A stretch of 46,866 nt of DNA, from assembly GCA_020073365.1 (NCBI GenBank), contig JAIQFL010000041.1, positions 1 to 46,866 of the forward strand, written 5' to 3'. This stretch comes from Terriglobia bacterium. Lineage in GTDB: Bacteria > Acidobacteriota > Terriglobia > Bryobacterales > Bryobacteraceae. Below are positions 25,090-35,247 of this stretch, piece after piece. The notes below the pieces were generated by a model. It saw nothing but the letters and a program-made list of their open reading frames with translations. It was not told the origin of the DNA and made no database searches. The position numbers were made by a program, and so were the translations under genes. How positions within the stretch are numbered: the stretch's first letter is position 1; each line of letters begins with the position of its first letter.

Positions 25090-27057
25090 ATGAAGCAATC
25101 GATGCCCGACTACCTGCTGATCGCCGAGCTTCTCGGCTTCAGCACGGGAACGGTTCTCTCCGTCCTCCTGGTTTTGCTAATTCGCCGGACGGCGTACCGA
25201 AGCCCGGGCACGGCTCTGCTGGGTTTCTGTGCTCTGCTGTGGAATGTCTTCGGCCTGATGTCGAACCTGCTCATCTTCTGCGGCATGCCGTTGCGCGCAT
25301 GGCCGGTTGTCCTGGCCCGTGCGTTGTATCTCTCCGGTGGGGCAGTCTTTCCCGTCAGTTTCCTCCAGCTTTGGGCCAGTCCGGCAGCGCCGGTGACGTG
25401 GCACGGCAACGTAAACCGTTGGCTGCTCCGGGCTGCGAACTCGAACGCGATTTGGATCATCGGTTTGCTGTTCGCTTGCCCCTTCCTGGCGAGCCCCTGG
25501 CTGCTGCGTTTCAGCAGTCATGCTGTGGCGTGGAACGCTTCCGCCCTGATGACTCTCGGAGCGTTCCTGCTGGTAAGAGGGCGGCTCAGGGTGGCGGCAG
25601 ACCGGATCTATCTCATTCTGACACTGGTTGGCGCCTGGGGATCGACCGTCTCCATCTTGCTGCTGGAACATGTCGGGGTTTCACCACGGCTGGAAAGCGT
25701 GCTGGCGATCGCCAGGGAACAGTCTCCGTTCCTCGCCGTGCTTGGCGCCATGTTTTTCTTCGCCAACTTCCGTTCTTCGGATGTGCTGATCAAGCACAGT
25801 CTGCGCGTAGTGGCGGCCGTTTCAATCGGCGTGTGGACCTGGTTCTTCCTCTCGGAAACGCTGCCCCTGCTGGCGATGCGCCTCGGCGCATTTCCCAAGG
25901 TTGCGCTCGACGGAGTCGCAGGCAGTCTGATGGCCGCGCTTCTGATGCTGTTTTATCTCGTGGCCCGGATGATTGGATGGATCGTGGACGGTTGGATCCT
26001 GCGCCAACCCGATTTTCGGGCCACCCTCCGGATCCTCTGGGACAAGATGGTTCGAATCGACGTCGAGACCGACCTCTTCACCGCCGCCGAGGACATCGTA
26101 TGTCATGCGCTGGATGTGAGCGCCGCGCGCGTTCTACCGCGCAACGAGATTCCTGCTGTCGAAGCGCATGCCGGAGCGAACGCCGGACGTTCCTGGGACC
26201 TGTGCTGCAACGATCCCAGCCGGCGGCTGTTGCCTGACCTGGATGTGGATGTGCTGCTTCCCATCAGGGTGCACGGCGAGATCACTCACGTAATGGCCGT
26301 GGCCCCGGGCCGCTCCCGGCGCAGCCTGTTGAACAGCGACCTGGAGTTTCTGCAGAACGCCGCCGGCCAGATCGGGAACCGCCTCGAGGCGCTCGCGCAC
26401 GAGCGCGAGAACATGGAAAGGCGGAGCCGCGAGGCCACGCTGCGCGAACTGGCGGCGCAGGCGGAATTGAAGGCGCTGCGGGCGCAGGTTAATCCGCATT
26501 TCCTCTTCAATTCCTTGAATACCATCTCCGACCTCATCGTGACCGATCCGGCCAAGGCCGAAGCCATGACCGTGTTGCTGGCGAAGGTCTTCCGCCATGT
26601 TCTGATGCACAGCGACCGGCAACTGACGCGCGTGTCGGAAGAGATGGAGTTCCTCGAAACGTATCTGGGCATCGAGCAGGTGCGATTCGGCGCGCGTCTG
26701 CGGGTCAGCATGGACGTGGATCCCACCGTTTCCGAAGAGACGATTCCATCGCTGATTTTGCAGCCCGTGGTGGAGAATGCCATCAAACACGGGCTGGCGC
26801 CCAAAATCGGGAACGGGCATATCAGCATTACGGCCGGGCGCCAGGGCGAGTTCGTCCGGCTCGCCGTGGAGGACGACGGCGTTGGCGCGGCCGCCGTCCC
26901 GGCCGCTCATCCGGCGGGTAGCGGGCTCGGGCTGAAGATCATCGCGGAACGCCTGCGAACGCTCTATCAGGGGCGCGCCAGCCTGGACATCCAAGCCGCC
27001 GAGTCCTTGGGGAGCCGTGTGACCATCCTCATCCCGCGAAACGAGGCAGCCGTGTGA
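25090..27057 (+). CDS. LytS-type membrane sensor histidine kinase
   Basis: The 655-residue protein has about eight N-terminal membrane segments (about 8-300) and a GAF-like linker region (about 320-435). A short coiled coil follows, then a His_kinase (PF06580-type) domain with phospho-accepting H470 in NPHFLFNSLN. The ATPase domain has N-box VVENAIKHGL, G1 DDGVG and G2 GSGLGLKI. This is the LytS/YehU class, which phosphorylates LytTR regulators. It starts at ATG 25090 after GAGG-rich sequence and overlaps the regulator gene by four bases. The membrane domain is not a recognisable ligand-binding type. Confidence 0.92.
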   Translation: MKQSMPDYLLIAELLGFSTGTVLSVLLVLLIRRTAYRSPGTALLGFCALLWNVFGLMSNLLIFCGMPLRAWPVVLARALYLSGGAVFPVSFLQLWASPAAPVTWHGNVNRWLLRAANSNAIWIIGLLFACPFLASPWLLRFSSHAVAWNASALMTLGAFLLVRGRLRVAADRIYLILTLVGAWGSTVSILLLEHVGVSPRLESVLAIAREQSPFLAVLGAMFFFANFRSSDVLIKHSLRVVAAVSIGVWTWFFLSETLPLLAMRLGAFPKVALDGVAGSLMAALLMLFYLVARMIGWIVDGWILRQPDFRATLRILWDKMVRIDVETDLFTAAEDIVCHALDVSAARVLPRNEIPAVEAHAGANAGRSWDLCCNDPSRRLLPDLDVDVLLPIRVHGEITHVMAVAPGRSRRSLLNSDLEFLQNAAGQIGNRLEALAHERENMERRSREATLRELAAQAELKALRAQVNPHFLFNSLNTISDLIVTDPAKAEAMTVLLAKVFRHVLMHSDRQLTRVSEEMEFLETYLGIEQVRFGARLRVSMDVDPTVSEETIPSLILQPVVENAIKHGLAPKIGNGHISITAGRQGEFVRLAVEDDGVGAAAVPAAHPAGSGLGLKIIAERLRTLYQGRASLDIQAAESLGSRVTILIPRNEAAV

Positions 27058-27815
27058 GCCAGATGAACAGTCTCATTGTGGATGACGAAGCGTCCGCGCG
27101 TTCGCGCCTCACACGCCTGCTGTCCGCGCACCCGGAGGTCCGAATCGTGGGCGAGGCAGCCGATGGCTTGGAGGCCATCGAGAGGATCGAGCGGCTGCAT
27201 CCCGATCTCGTGTTTCTGGATATCCAGATCCCGGGCCTCGATGGTTTCCAGGTGATTCGCTCCCTTCGGCCGGCCGTGCCGCGCCCGCTGATCGTCTTTG
27301 TCACCGGCTTCGACCAGCACGCGCTGGAAGCGTTCGAGGCAAACGCGTTGGCTTACCTTCTCAAACCTGTTGAAACCGAGCGCCTGGCCGCGGTGCTCGA
27401 ACGCGCAGCCAAGCTGTGCGAGTTCGAGCGGCTGCGCAGCGAGGAAGAGCGGCGCGTGGCCGATACGGTCCGCAGCCGCGCGCCGGTCCTGCAGCAGATC
27501 GTCGGGCGCAAGCGCGACCGTTTCATTCTGCTGAGTCCCGATGACATCCTGTACTTCAGCGCCGAGAACGGTCTGCTGAAGGCGAAGACTGCTACCGATT
27601 CATACCTCGTCACCTATCAGCTCGCGGAACTGGAAGCAGCTCTGCCCCCGTCGTTTTTCCGCGCGCGCCGTTCGGTGCTGGTAAACCTGGGCCGTGTGAA
27701 GGAGATTCGTCCGTACTTCAAAAGCAGCTTTCTGCTGGCGATGCCCGATGCGGCCGAGATCGCCGTCAGCGAACGTCAGTCAAAACTGCTGCGGCAGCGA
27801 ATTCCGGGCCTGTAA
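27054..27815 (+). CDS. LytTR-family response regulator
   Basis: The 253-residue partner of the preceding kinase has a receiver domain with acidic D10/D11, phospho-acceptor D56 in LVFLDIQIPG, and K104 in YLLKPV. A C-terminal LytTR DNA-binding domain (about 150-253) follows with the FFRARRSVLVNLGRVKEI segment. The start is GTG 27054 (GTGA overlap with the kinase stop) or ATG 27063. Targets are unknown; no LytTR direct repeat was recognised nearby. It is convergent with the next gene. Confidence 0.93.
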   Translation: MSQMNSLIVDDEASARSRLTRLLSAHPEVRIVGEAADGLEAIERIERLHPDLVFLDIQIPGLDGFQVIRSLRPAVPRPLIVFVTGFDQHALEAFEANALAYLLKPVETERLAAVLERAAKLCEFERLRSEEERRVADTVRSRAPVLQQIVGRKRDRFILLSPDDILYFSAENGLLKAKTATDSYLVTYQLAELEAALPPSFFRARRSVLVNLGRVKEIRPYFKSSFLLAMPDAAEIAVSERQSKLLRQRIPGL

Positions 27816-27833
27816 GAACCGGATGGCCCATCG

Positions 27834-29213
<1,380 letters not shown>

Positions 29214-29254
29214 GCATCCCTCCTCGGTCTCGTGGTGCTGGTGACAATATTAAC

Positions 29255-29285
29255 CCAGACCGCGGTCTGGTTTCAAGGCTATAAT
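29255..29285 (+). promoter_or_regulatory. Perfect 16-bp palindrome and consensus -10 in a divergent promoter
   Basis: CCAGACCGCGGTCTGG (29255-29270) is a perfect palindrome lying where a -35 would be. TATAAT follows at 29280-29285. The -10 ends only seven bases before ATG 29293, so the transcript is predicted to be leaderless. The palindrome also lies about 40 bases upstream of the divergent minus-strand gene and could control both. Confidence 0.6.
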
Positions 29286-29292
29286 CTACCGA

Positions 29293-30258
29293 ATGGCCGG
29301 TATCGAAACGGTACGCGGAAGAGTGGATACCACGCGGCTGGGAGTCACGCTAATGCACGAGCACATCTTCGTGCTGGATGCCGAAATAGCCTCGAATTAC
29401 CCGGAGGATTGGGGTGAGGAAGCCGAGCGGGTCGCCGGCGCAATCGCGCGTCTGAACGAGCTGAAGGCGCGCGGGGTGGACACCATTGTCGACCTCACCG
29501 TCATCGGGCTCGGCCGCTACATCCCGCGCATTCAACAGATCGCGGCCGAAACGGAGCTGAACATCATCGTCGCCACGGGGATCTACACCTACTGCGATCT
29601 GCCACACTATTTTCAATATCGCGGCCCGGGCACTGTGCTCGGCGGCGAGGAGTTGATGGCCGACATGTTCGTGCGCGATATCCAGGAAGGCATCACCGGC
29701 ACCGGCGTTCGGGCCGGCATGCTGAAGTGCGCTACCGATGCGCCGGGTTTGACGCCAGGTGTGGAGCGGATTCTGCGAGCCACCGCGCAGGCGCACCGTC
29801 GCACCGGTGTTCCGATTTCCACCCACACCTACGCCCGCCGCCGCGTGGGTTTGGATCAGCAGCGGATCTTCCGCGAGGAGGGTGTCGATCTGTCGCGCGT
29901 TGTGATCGGCCATTCCGGCGACACCACGGACATCGGGTACCTGGAGGAGCTGATTGCCAACGGATCGTACCTCGGCATGGACCGGTTTGGAATCGACTCC
30001 ATTCTGTCATTCGAGGACCGCGTGAAAACGGTCGCGCACATGTGCCGGCTCGGACACGCCGGCAAGATGGTACTCTCGCACGACGCCGCATGTTTCAACC
30101 ACTGGTTGCCCGAACGGCAACTCCCCGCCATGCTGCCGCGTTGGCACTATTTGCACATTCACAACGATGTGATCCCGGCACTAAAGCGCGAGGGAGTTAC
30201 GGAGGGCCAGCTCGCCACGATGCTGGTGGAGAATCCGCGGCGGATTTTCGAGGGGTAG
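29293..30258 (+). CDS. Phosphotriesterase-family amidohydrolase (lactonase-like)
   Basis: This 321-residue TIM-barrel metal hydrolase has the binuclear site of the phosphotriesterase family: H22-x-H24 (MHEH), K145 (bridging, normally carboxylated), H178 (STHT), H207 (IGHSGD) and D264 (SHDA). Family members include lactonases (PLL) and promiscuous organophosphate hydrolases; a lactone or ester is the likelier natural substrate. There is no signal peptide, so it acts in the cytoplasm, unlike most neighbours. The predicted transcript has no leader or ribosome-binding site. It is convergent with the 30303 gene. Confidence 0.9.
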   Translation: MAGIETVRGRVDTTRLGVTLMHEHIFVLDAEIASNYPEDWGEEAERVAGAIARLNELKARGVDTIVDLTVIGLGRYIPRIQQIAAETELNIIVATGIYTYCDLPHYFQYRGPGTVLGGEELMADMFVRDIQEGITGTGVRAGMLKCATDAPGLTPGVERILRATAQAHRRTGVPISTHTYARRRVGLDQQRIFREEGVDLSRVVIGHSGDTTDIGYLEELIANGSYLGMDRFGIDSILSFEDRVKTVAHMCRLGHAGKMVLSHDAACFNHWLPERQLPAMLPRWHYLHIHNDVIPALKREGVTEGQLATMLVENPRRIFEG

Positions 30259-30274
30259 TGCACGTAGGTAACTG

Positions 30275-30293
30275 GACAGGCGAATCGCCTGTC
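30275..30293. terminator. Hairpin between convergent genes (repeat-related)
   Basis: GACAGGCG-AAT-CGCCTGTC forms an 8-bp stem with a three-base loop in the gap between convergent stops at 30258 and 30303. It lacks a T-run but could act as a bidirectional terminator. Its core CAGGCGAATCGCCTG is identical to part of the composite repeat at 22724-22790. Confidence 0.5.
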
Positions 30294-30302
30294 TCACCAT
30301 TC

Positions 30303-30761
30303 CTACGGCCGATCCGGATCGAGGTCGAATGCCTCCACTTGGTAGTCGAAATGTTCCGTGAGGAACACCAGGTAGGTTTCCTGGATCAGGTGAATGAACT
30401 TGCGGATGCCGTACTCGTAATCGGCGTCGCGAATGGTCATCTTCAGCGAAACGTCGCCGCTGCGATTGGCGCAGGTGACCAGAGCCTTGCGGTCGTCGAT
30501 GCGCCGGTGATCGGGACGATCCGCGCTCTGACAGGCCTTCAAAAATGCCCGGAACTCCCGGTACATCGCCGAACTGGCGGGGACCTGCGGTAAAACCATG
30601 GGACAGTGAATGGCACCGCGGCGCGTGTCCACCGTGAGATCGAAAGGCCGGTCGCGGTGCCAGATCATCTGGAACCTGGCTTTTCCGTCGCGGGATGCAC
30701 CACGGCTGAACCCGCGGAACACTCCACGGTCCGCATAGCCCTGCAGGATGTCGCCGACCAT
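30303..30761 (-). CDS. Hypothetical protein, third gene of the ThDP-enzyme operon
   Basis: The 152-residue protein has no signal peptide or membrane segment and no motif I recognise. It is rich in charged residues, with a C-terminal half containing FIHLIQETYLVFLTEHFDYQ. The start is ATG 30761, preceded by GGGAAAAG and lying 14 bases after the stop of the ThDP-enzyme gene, so it is probably co-transcribed. Its place suggests a role linked to that enzyme, but no function can be assigned. Confidence 0.65.
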   Translation of the reverse strand: MVGDILQGYADRGVFRGFSRGASRDGKARFQMIWHRDRPFDLTVDTRRGAIHCPMVLPQVPASSAMYREFRAFLKACQSADRPDHRRIDDRKALVTCANRSGDVSLKMTIRDADYEYGIRKFIHLIQETYLVFLTEHFDYQVEAFDLDPDRP

Positions 30762-30775
30762 CTTTTCCCGGATGT

Positions 30776-32722
30776 TCAGTGCTGGAACGCTCCCCCTCCA
30801 GGTTCCGGATTCATGAAGTTGCCCGGCGGGTAGTCCTTAGCGGAAGTGAATTCCTTGAGCGCCTGGCAGTTGATGAGCGTGGAGGCCGATTCCTTGCTCG
30901 CGGCGGTGTAAGCACGCGCCAGAGCATCCTTGAACTCCTGCTGCGTGTGGACGTATTCGCCGCGCGCGCCCAGTCCTTCCGCCATCTTGTCGTAACGGAG
31001 GTTCTCCTGGAACAGGTACATGTGCATCGACCGCGCGGAACCCACAGCCTGCGGCCACATGCCCCAGGAGTTGTTGTTGTAGATCACGGCAATGATGGGG
31101 ATCTTGTACTTCTGCGCGGTATCGAGCTCAAAGAGGCTATACGCAATGCCGGCATCGCTCGAAACGCAGCACACCGGCGCGCCCTTATACGCGGCTTGCG
31201 GCCCGATGCCGCGCTGCACGGCCGCACCCGCGCCGATGGTCATCGCGACATCCGGCCCGATGGCCCCGTACTGATATCCGCAGGAAATCGCCTGGCCGGG
31301 ACGATAGGCGCGCACCCAGCGGCCCATGAAGTTGCCGATGGTCCAGCCGCCCATGCCCATGACGGTCTGCTTGGGATCGATCTTCCCCTTATAGAAGAAA
31401 TCGTGGACTTCCTTGCCGATCACGGACGGATGCAGATGGTTGGTATCTTTGCTGTACTTCACTCCCAACTCATATTGATCGAGGATGGTCTTCTCGTACT
31501 TCTGCCGGGCGGTGGCAATCTCGTTAGCCCATGTGTCGCGCTTCTTGCGGGGCAGGGAGTCGTTGAGCGCATTGAGGAAGGTCTGCTCGTCGCTGACGAT
31601 GCCGAGTTCGAGGGGCCAGTTGCGGCCGAGGTCTTCCGGCACGGGATGCACGCGAATGGCTTTGATGTCGGGGTTGAAAGCATACTCGCCGGGGCTCGGC
31701 ATGCAATACTGGCCGACGAAAAGCACCAGGTCGGCGCTCATGAGCGCATCGGGAGACTGGTTGATGCTGAGGCGATGCGCGTCGGGGAAGTGGCCTTTCA
31801 TGGGCCCGGTGGCCGCCACCGCGATATCGTTCTTCTCGGCGATCTCCTTGAGCACGTCCCAGGATTTGCGCTGGAATACCCCTTGGCCGGCGACAATCAG
31901 CGGCCGCTCGGCTTTGGCGATCAGGTCCACCGCTTTCTTGACGTCGGCCGGCGCGGGGTACGGGCGCGACTCGCTGCGGTATTTATTCTTGGCGTAATAG
32001 TCCTTCAACTTGGTTGGATCGGTGAAGCGGGCGCGCGCCACTTCGCCCGGGAAATCGAGATGCACGGGTCCCGGCACCCCCGTCTTCATGTTTCGAAACG
32101 CGTAGGCGCCATATTCCCAGACGCGGTCCGGCGCGATCAGGCGCTTGCCGTACTTCTTCATCCCTGTGGTGGTGGGTTGCTGATAACCGGTCTGGATGAA
32201 TGCTTCGCGGTCGTCGCCCGAGATCTGCATGTTGCTGGCGAGGACCAGTAGCGGCGTCCGCGCGGCGTGCGCCCCGGCGATGTTCATGATCATGTGGGTG
32301 AAGCCCGGACCTTCCGTGCCCGAGCAAGCGGTGGCCTCGCCGGTGACGCGCGAAAAACCGTCGGCCGCGGCGCACATCGCGCCTTCCGTCCGTCCGCCGT
32401 AGGCCGGCACGCCGGCCGCCGCCATGGCGTTGATCACGGTGTAGTTGCCGGGGCAACAGAACATCGCGGCGAGTTCTTCCTCGACGCAGAGCTTGGCAAA
32501 GATCTCGGCTCCGCTCATCCCGCGGCCTTCGAAGGAACCCGGCTTGGGCGCCTCGCTCAGGTTGGCCGGAATCTCTTTTGGAATGGAGATCGATGGAATG
32601 GGCACATCCGCGCTAAGCGGTTTCGAAGCCAGCATGGCAGCCGCGGCGGCGCCCGCTGCCGCGGCCGGTCCGGCCAGGAAGTCCCGCCGCGACGAGTCGG
32701 GACGATCGTTCTGGTTCTTCAT
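30776..32722 (-). CDS. Tat-exported thiamine-diphosphate-dependent enzyme (acetolactate synthase-like fold)
   Basis: The 648-residue protein begins with a twin-arginine signal (SRRDFL at 11-16, then an Ala-rich hydrophobic stretch to about 38). The mature part has the three domains of the acetolactate synthase/benzoylformate decarboxylase superfamily. The Pyr domain carries catalytic-type E113 in GRTEGAMCAAADGFSR and GTEGPGFTH; a central domain follows; and the PP domain has D523 with N549-N551, matching a GDG-x24-27-NN motif whose glycines are replaced (S-D-A). The start is ATG 32722 behind AGGAGAAGGA. It overlaps the cytochrome c stop by four bases (ATGA). ThDP enzymes are normally cytoplasmic, so export is unusual. 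The reaction (decarboxylation or C-C lyase/ligase) is unknown. Confidence 0.88.
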   Translation of the reverse strand: MKNQNDRPDSSRRDFLAGPAAAAGAAAAAMLASKPLSADVPIPSISIPKEIPANLSEAPKPGSFEGRGMSGAEIFAKLCVEEELAAMFCCPGNYTVINAMAAAGVPAYGGRTEGAMCAAADGFSRVTGEATACSGTEGPGFTHMIMNIAGAHAARTPLLVLASNMQISGDDREAFIQTGYQQPTTTGMKKYGKRLIAPDRVWEYGAYAFRNMKTGVPGPVHLDFPGEVARARFTDPTKLKDYYAKNKYRSESRPYPAPADVKKAVDLIAKAERPLIVAGQGVFQRKSWDVLKEIAEKNDIAVAATGPMKGHFPDAHRLSINQSPDALMSADLVLFVGQYCMPSPGEYAFNPDIKAIRVHPVPEDLGRNWPLELGIVSDEQTFLNALNDSLPRKKRDTWANEIATARQKYEKTILDQYELGVKYSKDTNHLHPSVIGKEVHDFFYKGKIDPKQTVMGMGGWTIGNFMGRWVRAYRPGQAISCGYQYGAIGPDVAMTIGAGAAVQRGIGPQAAYKGAPVCCVSSDAGIAYSLFELDTAQKYKIPIIAVIYNNNSWGMWPQAVGSARSMHMYLFQENLRYDKMAEGLGARGEYVHTQQEFKDALARAYTAASKESASTLINCQALKEFTSAKDYPPGNFMNPEPGGGAFQH

Positions 32723-33174
32723 CGGTCCTTCTCCTTGCTCTTGTCGTCTTCCAAAGGCGGCCGCATGGACTCGGGCCACAGGCTGTGAATGTAATTCACC
32801 AGGTGCCACAGGTCCGTATCGCCGTCAATCTGAGTTTTGAATGGAGGCATGGTCTCGCCCGCGCCATCGCGGATGCTGCGGAAGATCTCGCCGTCCGAGA
32901 CGCCGCTCTTGAATGCATTGGGCGAGGTGAGGTCGGTTGCATCCGCGACCACGTCCATCTGAGCCTTGCCGTCCGGTCCATGACAAGGCGTGCAGAATCG
33001 GGCAAACGAGATTCTGCCCTGGGCGATCGATTTCCTGGTATAGGAGACTGGGTTCTTGAGCTTCTTCGCTTCAGCCGCGCTAAGCCGCTGATGGCCCTCC
33101 TGCGGCGGCAAGGCGAGCAGAAAGAAGCTGCCGAAGCCGAGCGTCGAGGCAATGCAAAATATCCGCAGGTTCAC
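32719..33174 (-). CDS. Monohaem c-type cytochrome, first gene of the ThDP-enzyme operon
   Basis: The 151-residue protein has a signal peptide (about 1-22), haem site C61-T-P-C64-H65 and a distal Met (ETMPPF, about residue 109), the class I cytochrome c plan. GTG 33174 gives a proper signal peptide; the longer open frame upstream crosses the operator and is rejected as coding. It overlaps the Tat-exported ThDP-enzyme gene by four bases, so it is probably that enzyme's electron acceptor or is made together with it (inference). Confidence 0.85.
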   Translation of the reverse strand: MNLRIFCIASTLGFGSFFLLALPPQEGHQRLSAAEAKKLKNPVSYTRKSIAQGRISFARFCTPCHGPDGKAQMDVVADATDLTSPNAFKSGVSDGEIFRSIRDGAGETMPPFKTQIDGDTDLWHLVNYIHSLWPESMRPPLEDDKSKEKDR

Positions 33175-33226
33175 TCCAGCATCCCTAATCCGCAACCCAG
33201 TAAAGACGTCCGCAGAACAAATATAT

Positions 33227-33240
33227 ACCGACCGGCCGGT
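33227..33240. promoter_or_regulatory. TetR-type operator upstream of the cytochrome-ThDP operon
   Basis: ACCGACCGGCCGGT lies 53 bases before GTG 33174 and contains the perfect palindrome GACCGGCCGGTC (33230-33241). It matches the site at 39631-39644 in 12 of 14 positions and is flanked by A/T-rich bases. This is the form of TetR/AcrR-family operators. No TetR gene lies in the window. Confidence 0.6.
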
Positions 33241-33297
33241 CAAATCAAGCGCACGCAAACCGGCTGTCATTTGGTGCGAATTGGTGAGTGCTCAAAT

Positions 33298-33415
33298 GGT
33301 GGGGCGGGAGCCCCTGGTCCGCACGGGACACCCTCGTTCCGTTTTGGGGCAGCGGGGTGCGGCTTGCGCGTGGGCGAGGACTGACAGACGACGAAAGTCG
33401 ATCGTCTGCCCCACC
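33298..33415. repeat. Composite repeat with GGTGGGGC/GCCCCACC ends
   Basis: The element is bounded by GGTGGGGC (33298-33305) and GCCCCACC (33408-33415) and contains inverted repeats such as CAGACGA...TCGTCTG near its right end. The left part (GGGAGCCCCTGGTCCGC) resembles 1425-1441 (GGGGCTCCTGGTCCGC). It lies between the PQQ-dehydrogenase stop and the cytochrome operator, so it may also end transcription. Confidence 0.55.
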
Positions 33416-33416
33416 G

Positions 33417-35204
33417 TTACTTCGAAAATGCCAGCAGCACGTTCCCCGGCAGTCCCGCCCACATGCCGTAACCCGAGTTCGTGAAGACCATTCCGCCCGC
33501 GATCACCGGTCCGGCGGAATCCAGCGAGCCGCCTTTCCCGGCAACGCCATTCACGGTCTCGAAATCGCGCGCGGTGTTGAAGTCCCAGACGATCTCACCG
33601 GTTTTGGCGAGGAATGCGCGAAAGTGCCCATCGACCGAACCCGAGAACACCACGCCGGGAATGGACGAGATAGCGGCCGATTGCGCGCTGTTGCAGCCCT
33701 TCGCCCCCGCAGTGCAATGCAGTTCCGGGGGTGGAGTGGTCCAAATCTTTTCGCCCGTGGAGAGTTTCAGGGCGTGAAGCCCGCCGGGCCGAATCTCACC
33801 GCGGTTCAAGAGATCGGAGACGGCCACATAGGCATTCTCGAGGTCGGCCGTGGGCCCCCATTCAATGCCGCCAAGCGCACTTCCCTGCCCGACGCGGGTC
33901 TGCCACAGCACCTTCCCGCGATGGTCGGGGTCGAGCCCCCAGACGATGCCGGACTTCTGGCCACAGACCAGAACGCGCTTGCCATCCGGCAGATCGCGCA
34001 GGATCGGCGACGTGCCGAAGTCGTGATCCGGCCCGCGGTCCTCGGGACAATTGGCACCCCGGCCGCAACCCATCGTGAAGTTGTCCTTGGCGAGCACCTG
34101 GCTGGACCACAACAGGCTACCGGTTTCGAGGTCGAACGCCAGGATCGCGTCGCTGGTGGGAGTGGAGACATTGGTGTAAGAGTTGCCGGTGCCCACGTAT
34201 AGCACTTTTTTCTTGACGTCGATCGTGGGAGCGGACCAGATGGCCGCGCCGGCCGGACCCCAAAGCTGCGCGCCAGCCGCGTTCTTCCCGGCGAGTGGCC
34301 GGGGCGGGTCCACTACGCTAAAGCTCTTCCAGATCTGCTTCCCGGTGGCGCCGTCGAGCGCCACAATGCTGCCGCGGAACTTGCAGCATTCATAGGTGGG
34401 GAGCATGGCGGAGGCCTCTTCGATCGACGACACCGGAACATAGAGCCGCCCGCCATAGAAAGCCGGCGATCCGGTGATGCGCGCCGCCGGATGGTCCTCG
34501 ACCTTGACCTTCCAGAGGAGCTGGCCCGTTGCTAGATCGAGTGCATGAACGGTAGACCGCACGTCGCCGAAGTACGCTATGCTCTTGCCTCCCGCCTGGC
34601 CGATGCTGATGGCGTTGCGCACCATCGCGCCGGCATCGTACTTCCACCAGGTGCATCCGGTGGCGGCGTCCAACGAGTACACCGCTCCGCTGGCGCTGCC
34701 TGTGAACACGCGATTGCCGACCACCGCCGGCTGCGCAGCGCGCACGGTATCGCCCTCGAATGCGAACGCCCATTTCAGCTTCAAGTTCGGCACGTCGGCG
34801 GCGGTCAATCCCGGCTTTGGCTGGTAGCGCGTGTTCTCCCGATCGTAGCCCCATCCGTTCCAGTCGGCATCACTCATGTGCAGCGGGCTAGGAGCCGTGG
34901 CGCATTTGCCAGCCAGGGCACCCGCGCTCGCGCCAAACTCCTTCCCGGTAAGAAAGCGGGCGATGGCCCGGCCTTCCTCGGTCGCCAGTCCGGCGGATTG
35001 CGGCATCATGGCGCCTTCAAACATCGCGCGGTAGATGGATTCGGGCGTGCGCGCGGCGAGCTCCTGGTGAGACGGCATGCGCGCCTGGGGCTGGCCGTCG
35101 TGACAAGTAGCGCAACGCTGCTTGTAAAGGGATTCTCCATCGGGTGCGGCGGCGCGGGCCGCGAATACGGTAAGGAGCGCCATTGAGAGGTTCCGTGCGA
35201 GCAT
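33417..35204 (-). CDS. Quinohaemoprotein (PQQ) dehydrogenase, polyvinyl-alcohol-dehydrogenase-like
   Basis: The 595-residue exported enzyme has a signal peptide (about 1-20), an N-terminal cytochrome c domain (C31-A-T-C34-H35), and an eight-bladed beta-propeller of PQQ repeats (about 110-595). Typical blade endings are visible, such as VYSLDAATGCTWW, VHALDLATGQLLW, ILAFDLETGSLLW, LHALKLSTGEKIW and FRAFLAKTGEIVW. It resembles PVA dehydrogenase, which oxidises alcohols in the periplasm and passes electrons to cytochromes. It is paralogous to the partial gene at 46558. The start is ATG 35204 behind GCGAGG. The alcohol substrate is unknown. Confidence 0.88.
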   Translation of the reverse strand: MLARNLSMALLTVFAARAAAPDGESLYKQRCATCHDGQPQARMPSHQELAARTPESIYRAMFEGAMMPQSAGLATEEGRAIARFLTGKEFGASAGALAGKCATAPSPLHMSDADWNGWGYDRENTRYQPKPGLTAADVPNLKLKWAFAFEGDTVRAAQPAVVGNRVFTGSASGAVYSLDAATGCTWWKYDAGAMVRNAISIGQAGGKSIAYFGDVRSTVHALDLATGQLLWKVKVEDHPAARITGSPAFYGGRLYVPVSSIEEASAMLPTYECCKFRGSIVALDGATGKQIWKSFSVVDPPRPLAGKNAAGAQLWGPAGAAIWSAPTIDVKKKVLYVGTGNSYTNVSTPTSDAILAFDLETGSLLWSSQVLAKDNFTMGCGRGANCPEDRGPDHDFGTSPILRDLPDGKRVLVCGQKSGIVWGLDPDHRGKVLWQTRVGQGSALGGIEWGPTADLENAYVAVSDLLNRGEIRPGGLHALKLSTGEKIWTTPPPELHCTAGAKGCNSAQSAAISSIPGVVFSGSVDGHFRAFLAKTGEIVWDFNTARDFETVNGVAGKGGSLDSAGPVIAGGMVFTNSGYGMWAGLPGNVLLAFSK

Positions 35205-35247
35205 AAAAAACCTCGCAACACTCTATCACAGACGTACGTGGCGGTGA

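Noticed and set aside
33175..33270. N-terminal extension of the cytochrome c gene to 33270
   Set aside because: The extension crosses the TetR-type palindrome and places the signal peptide internally; GTG 33174 gives a normal signal.
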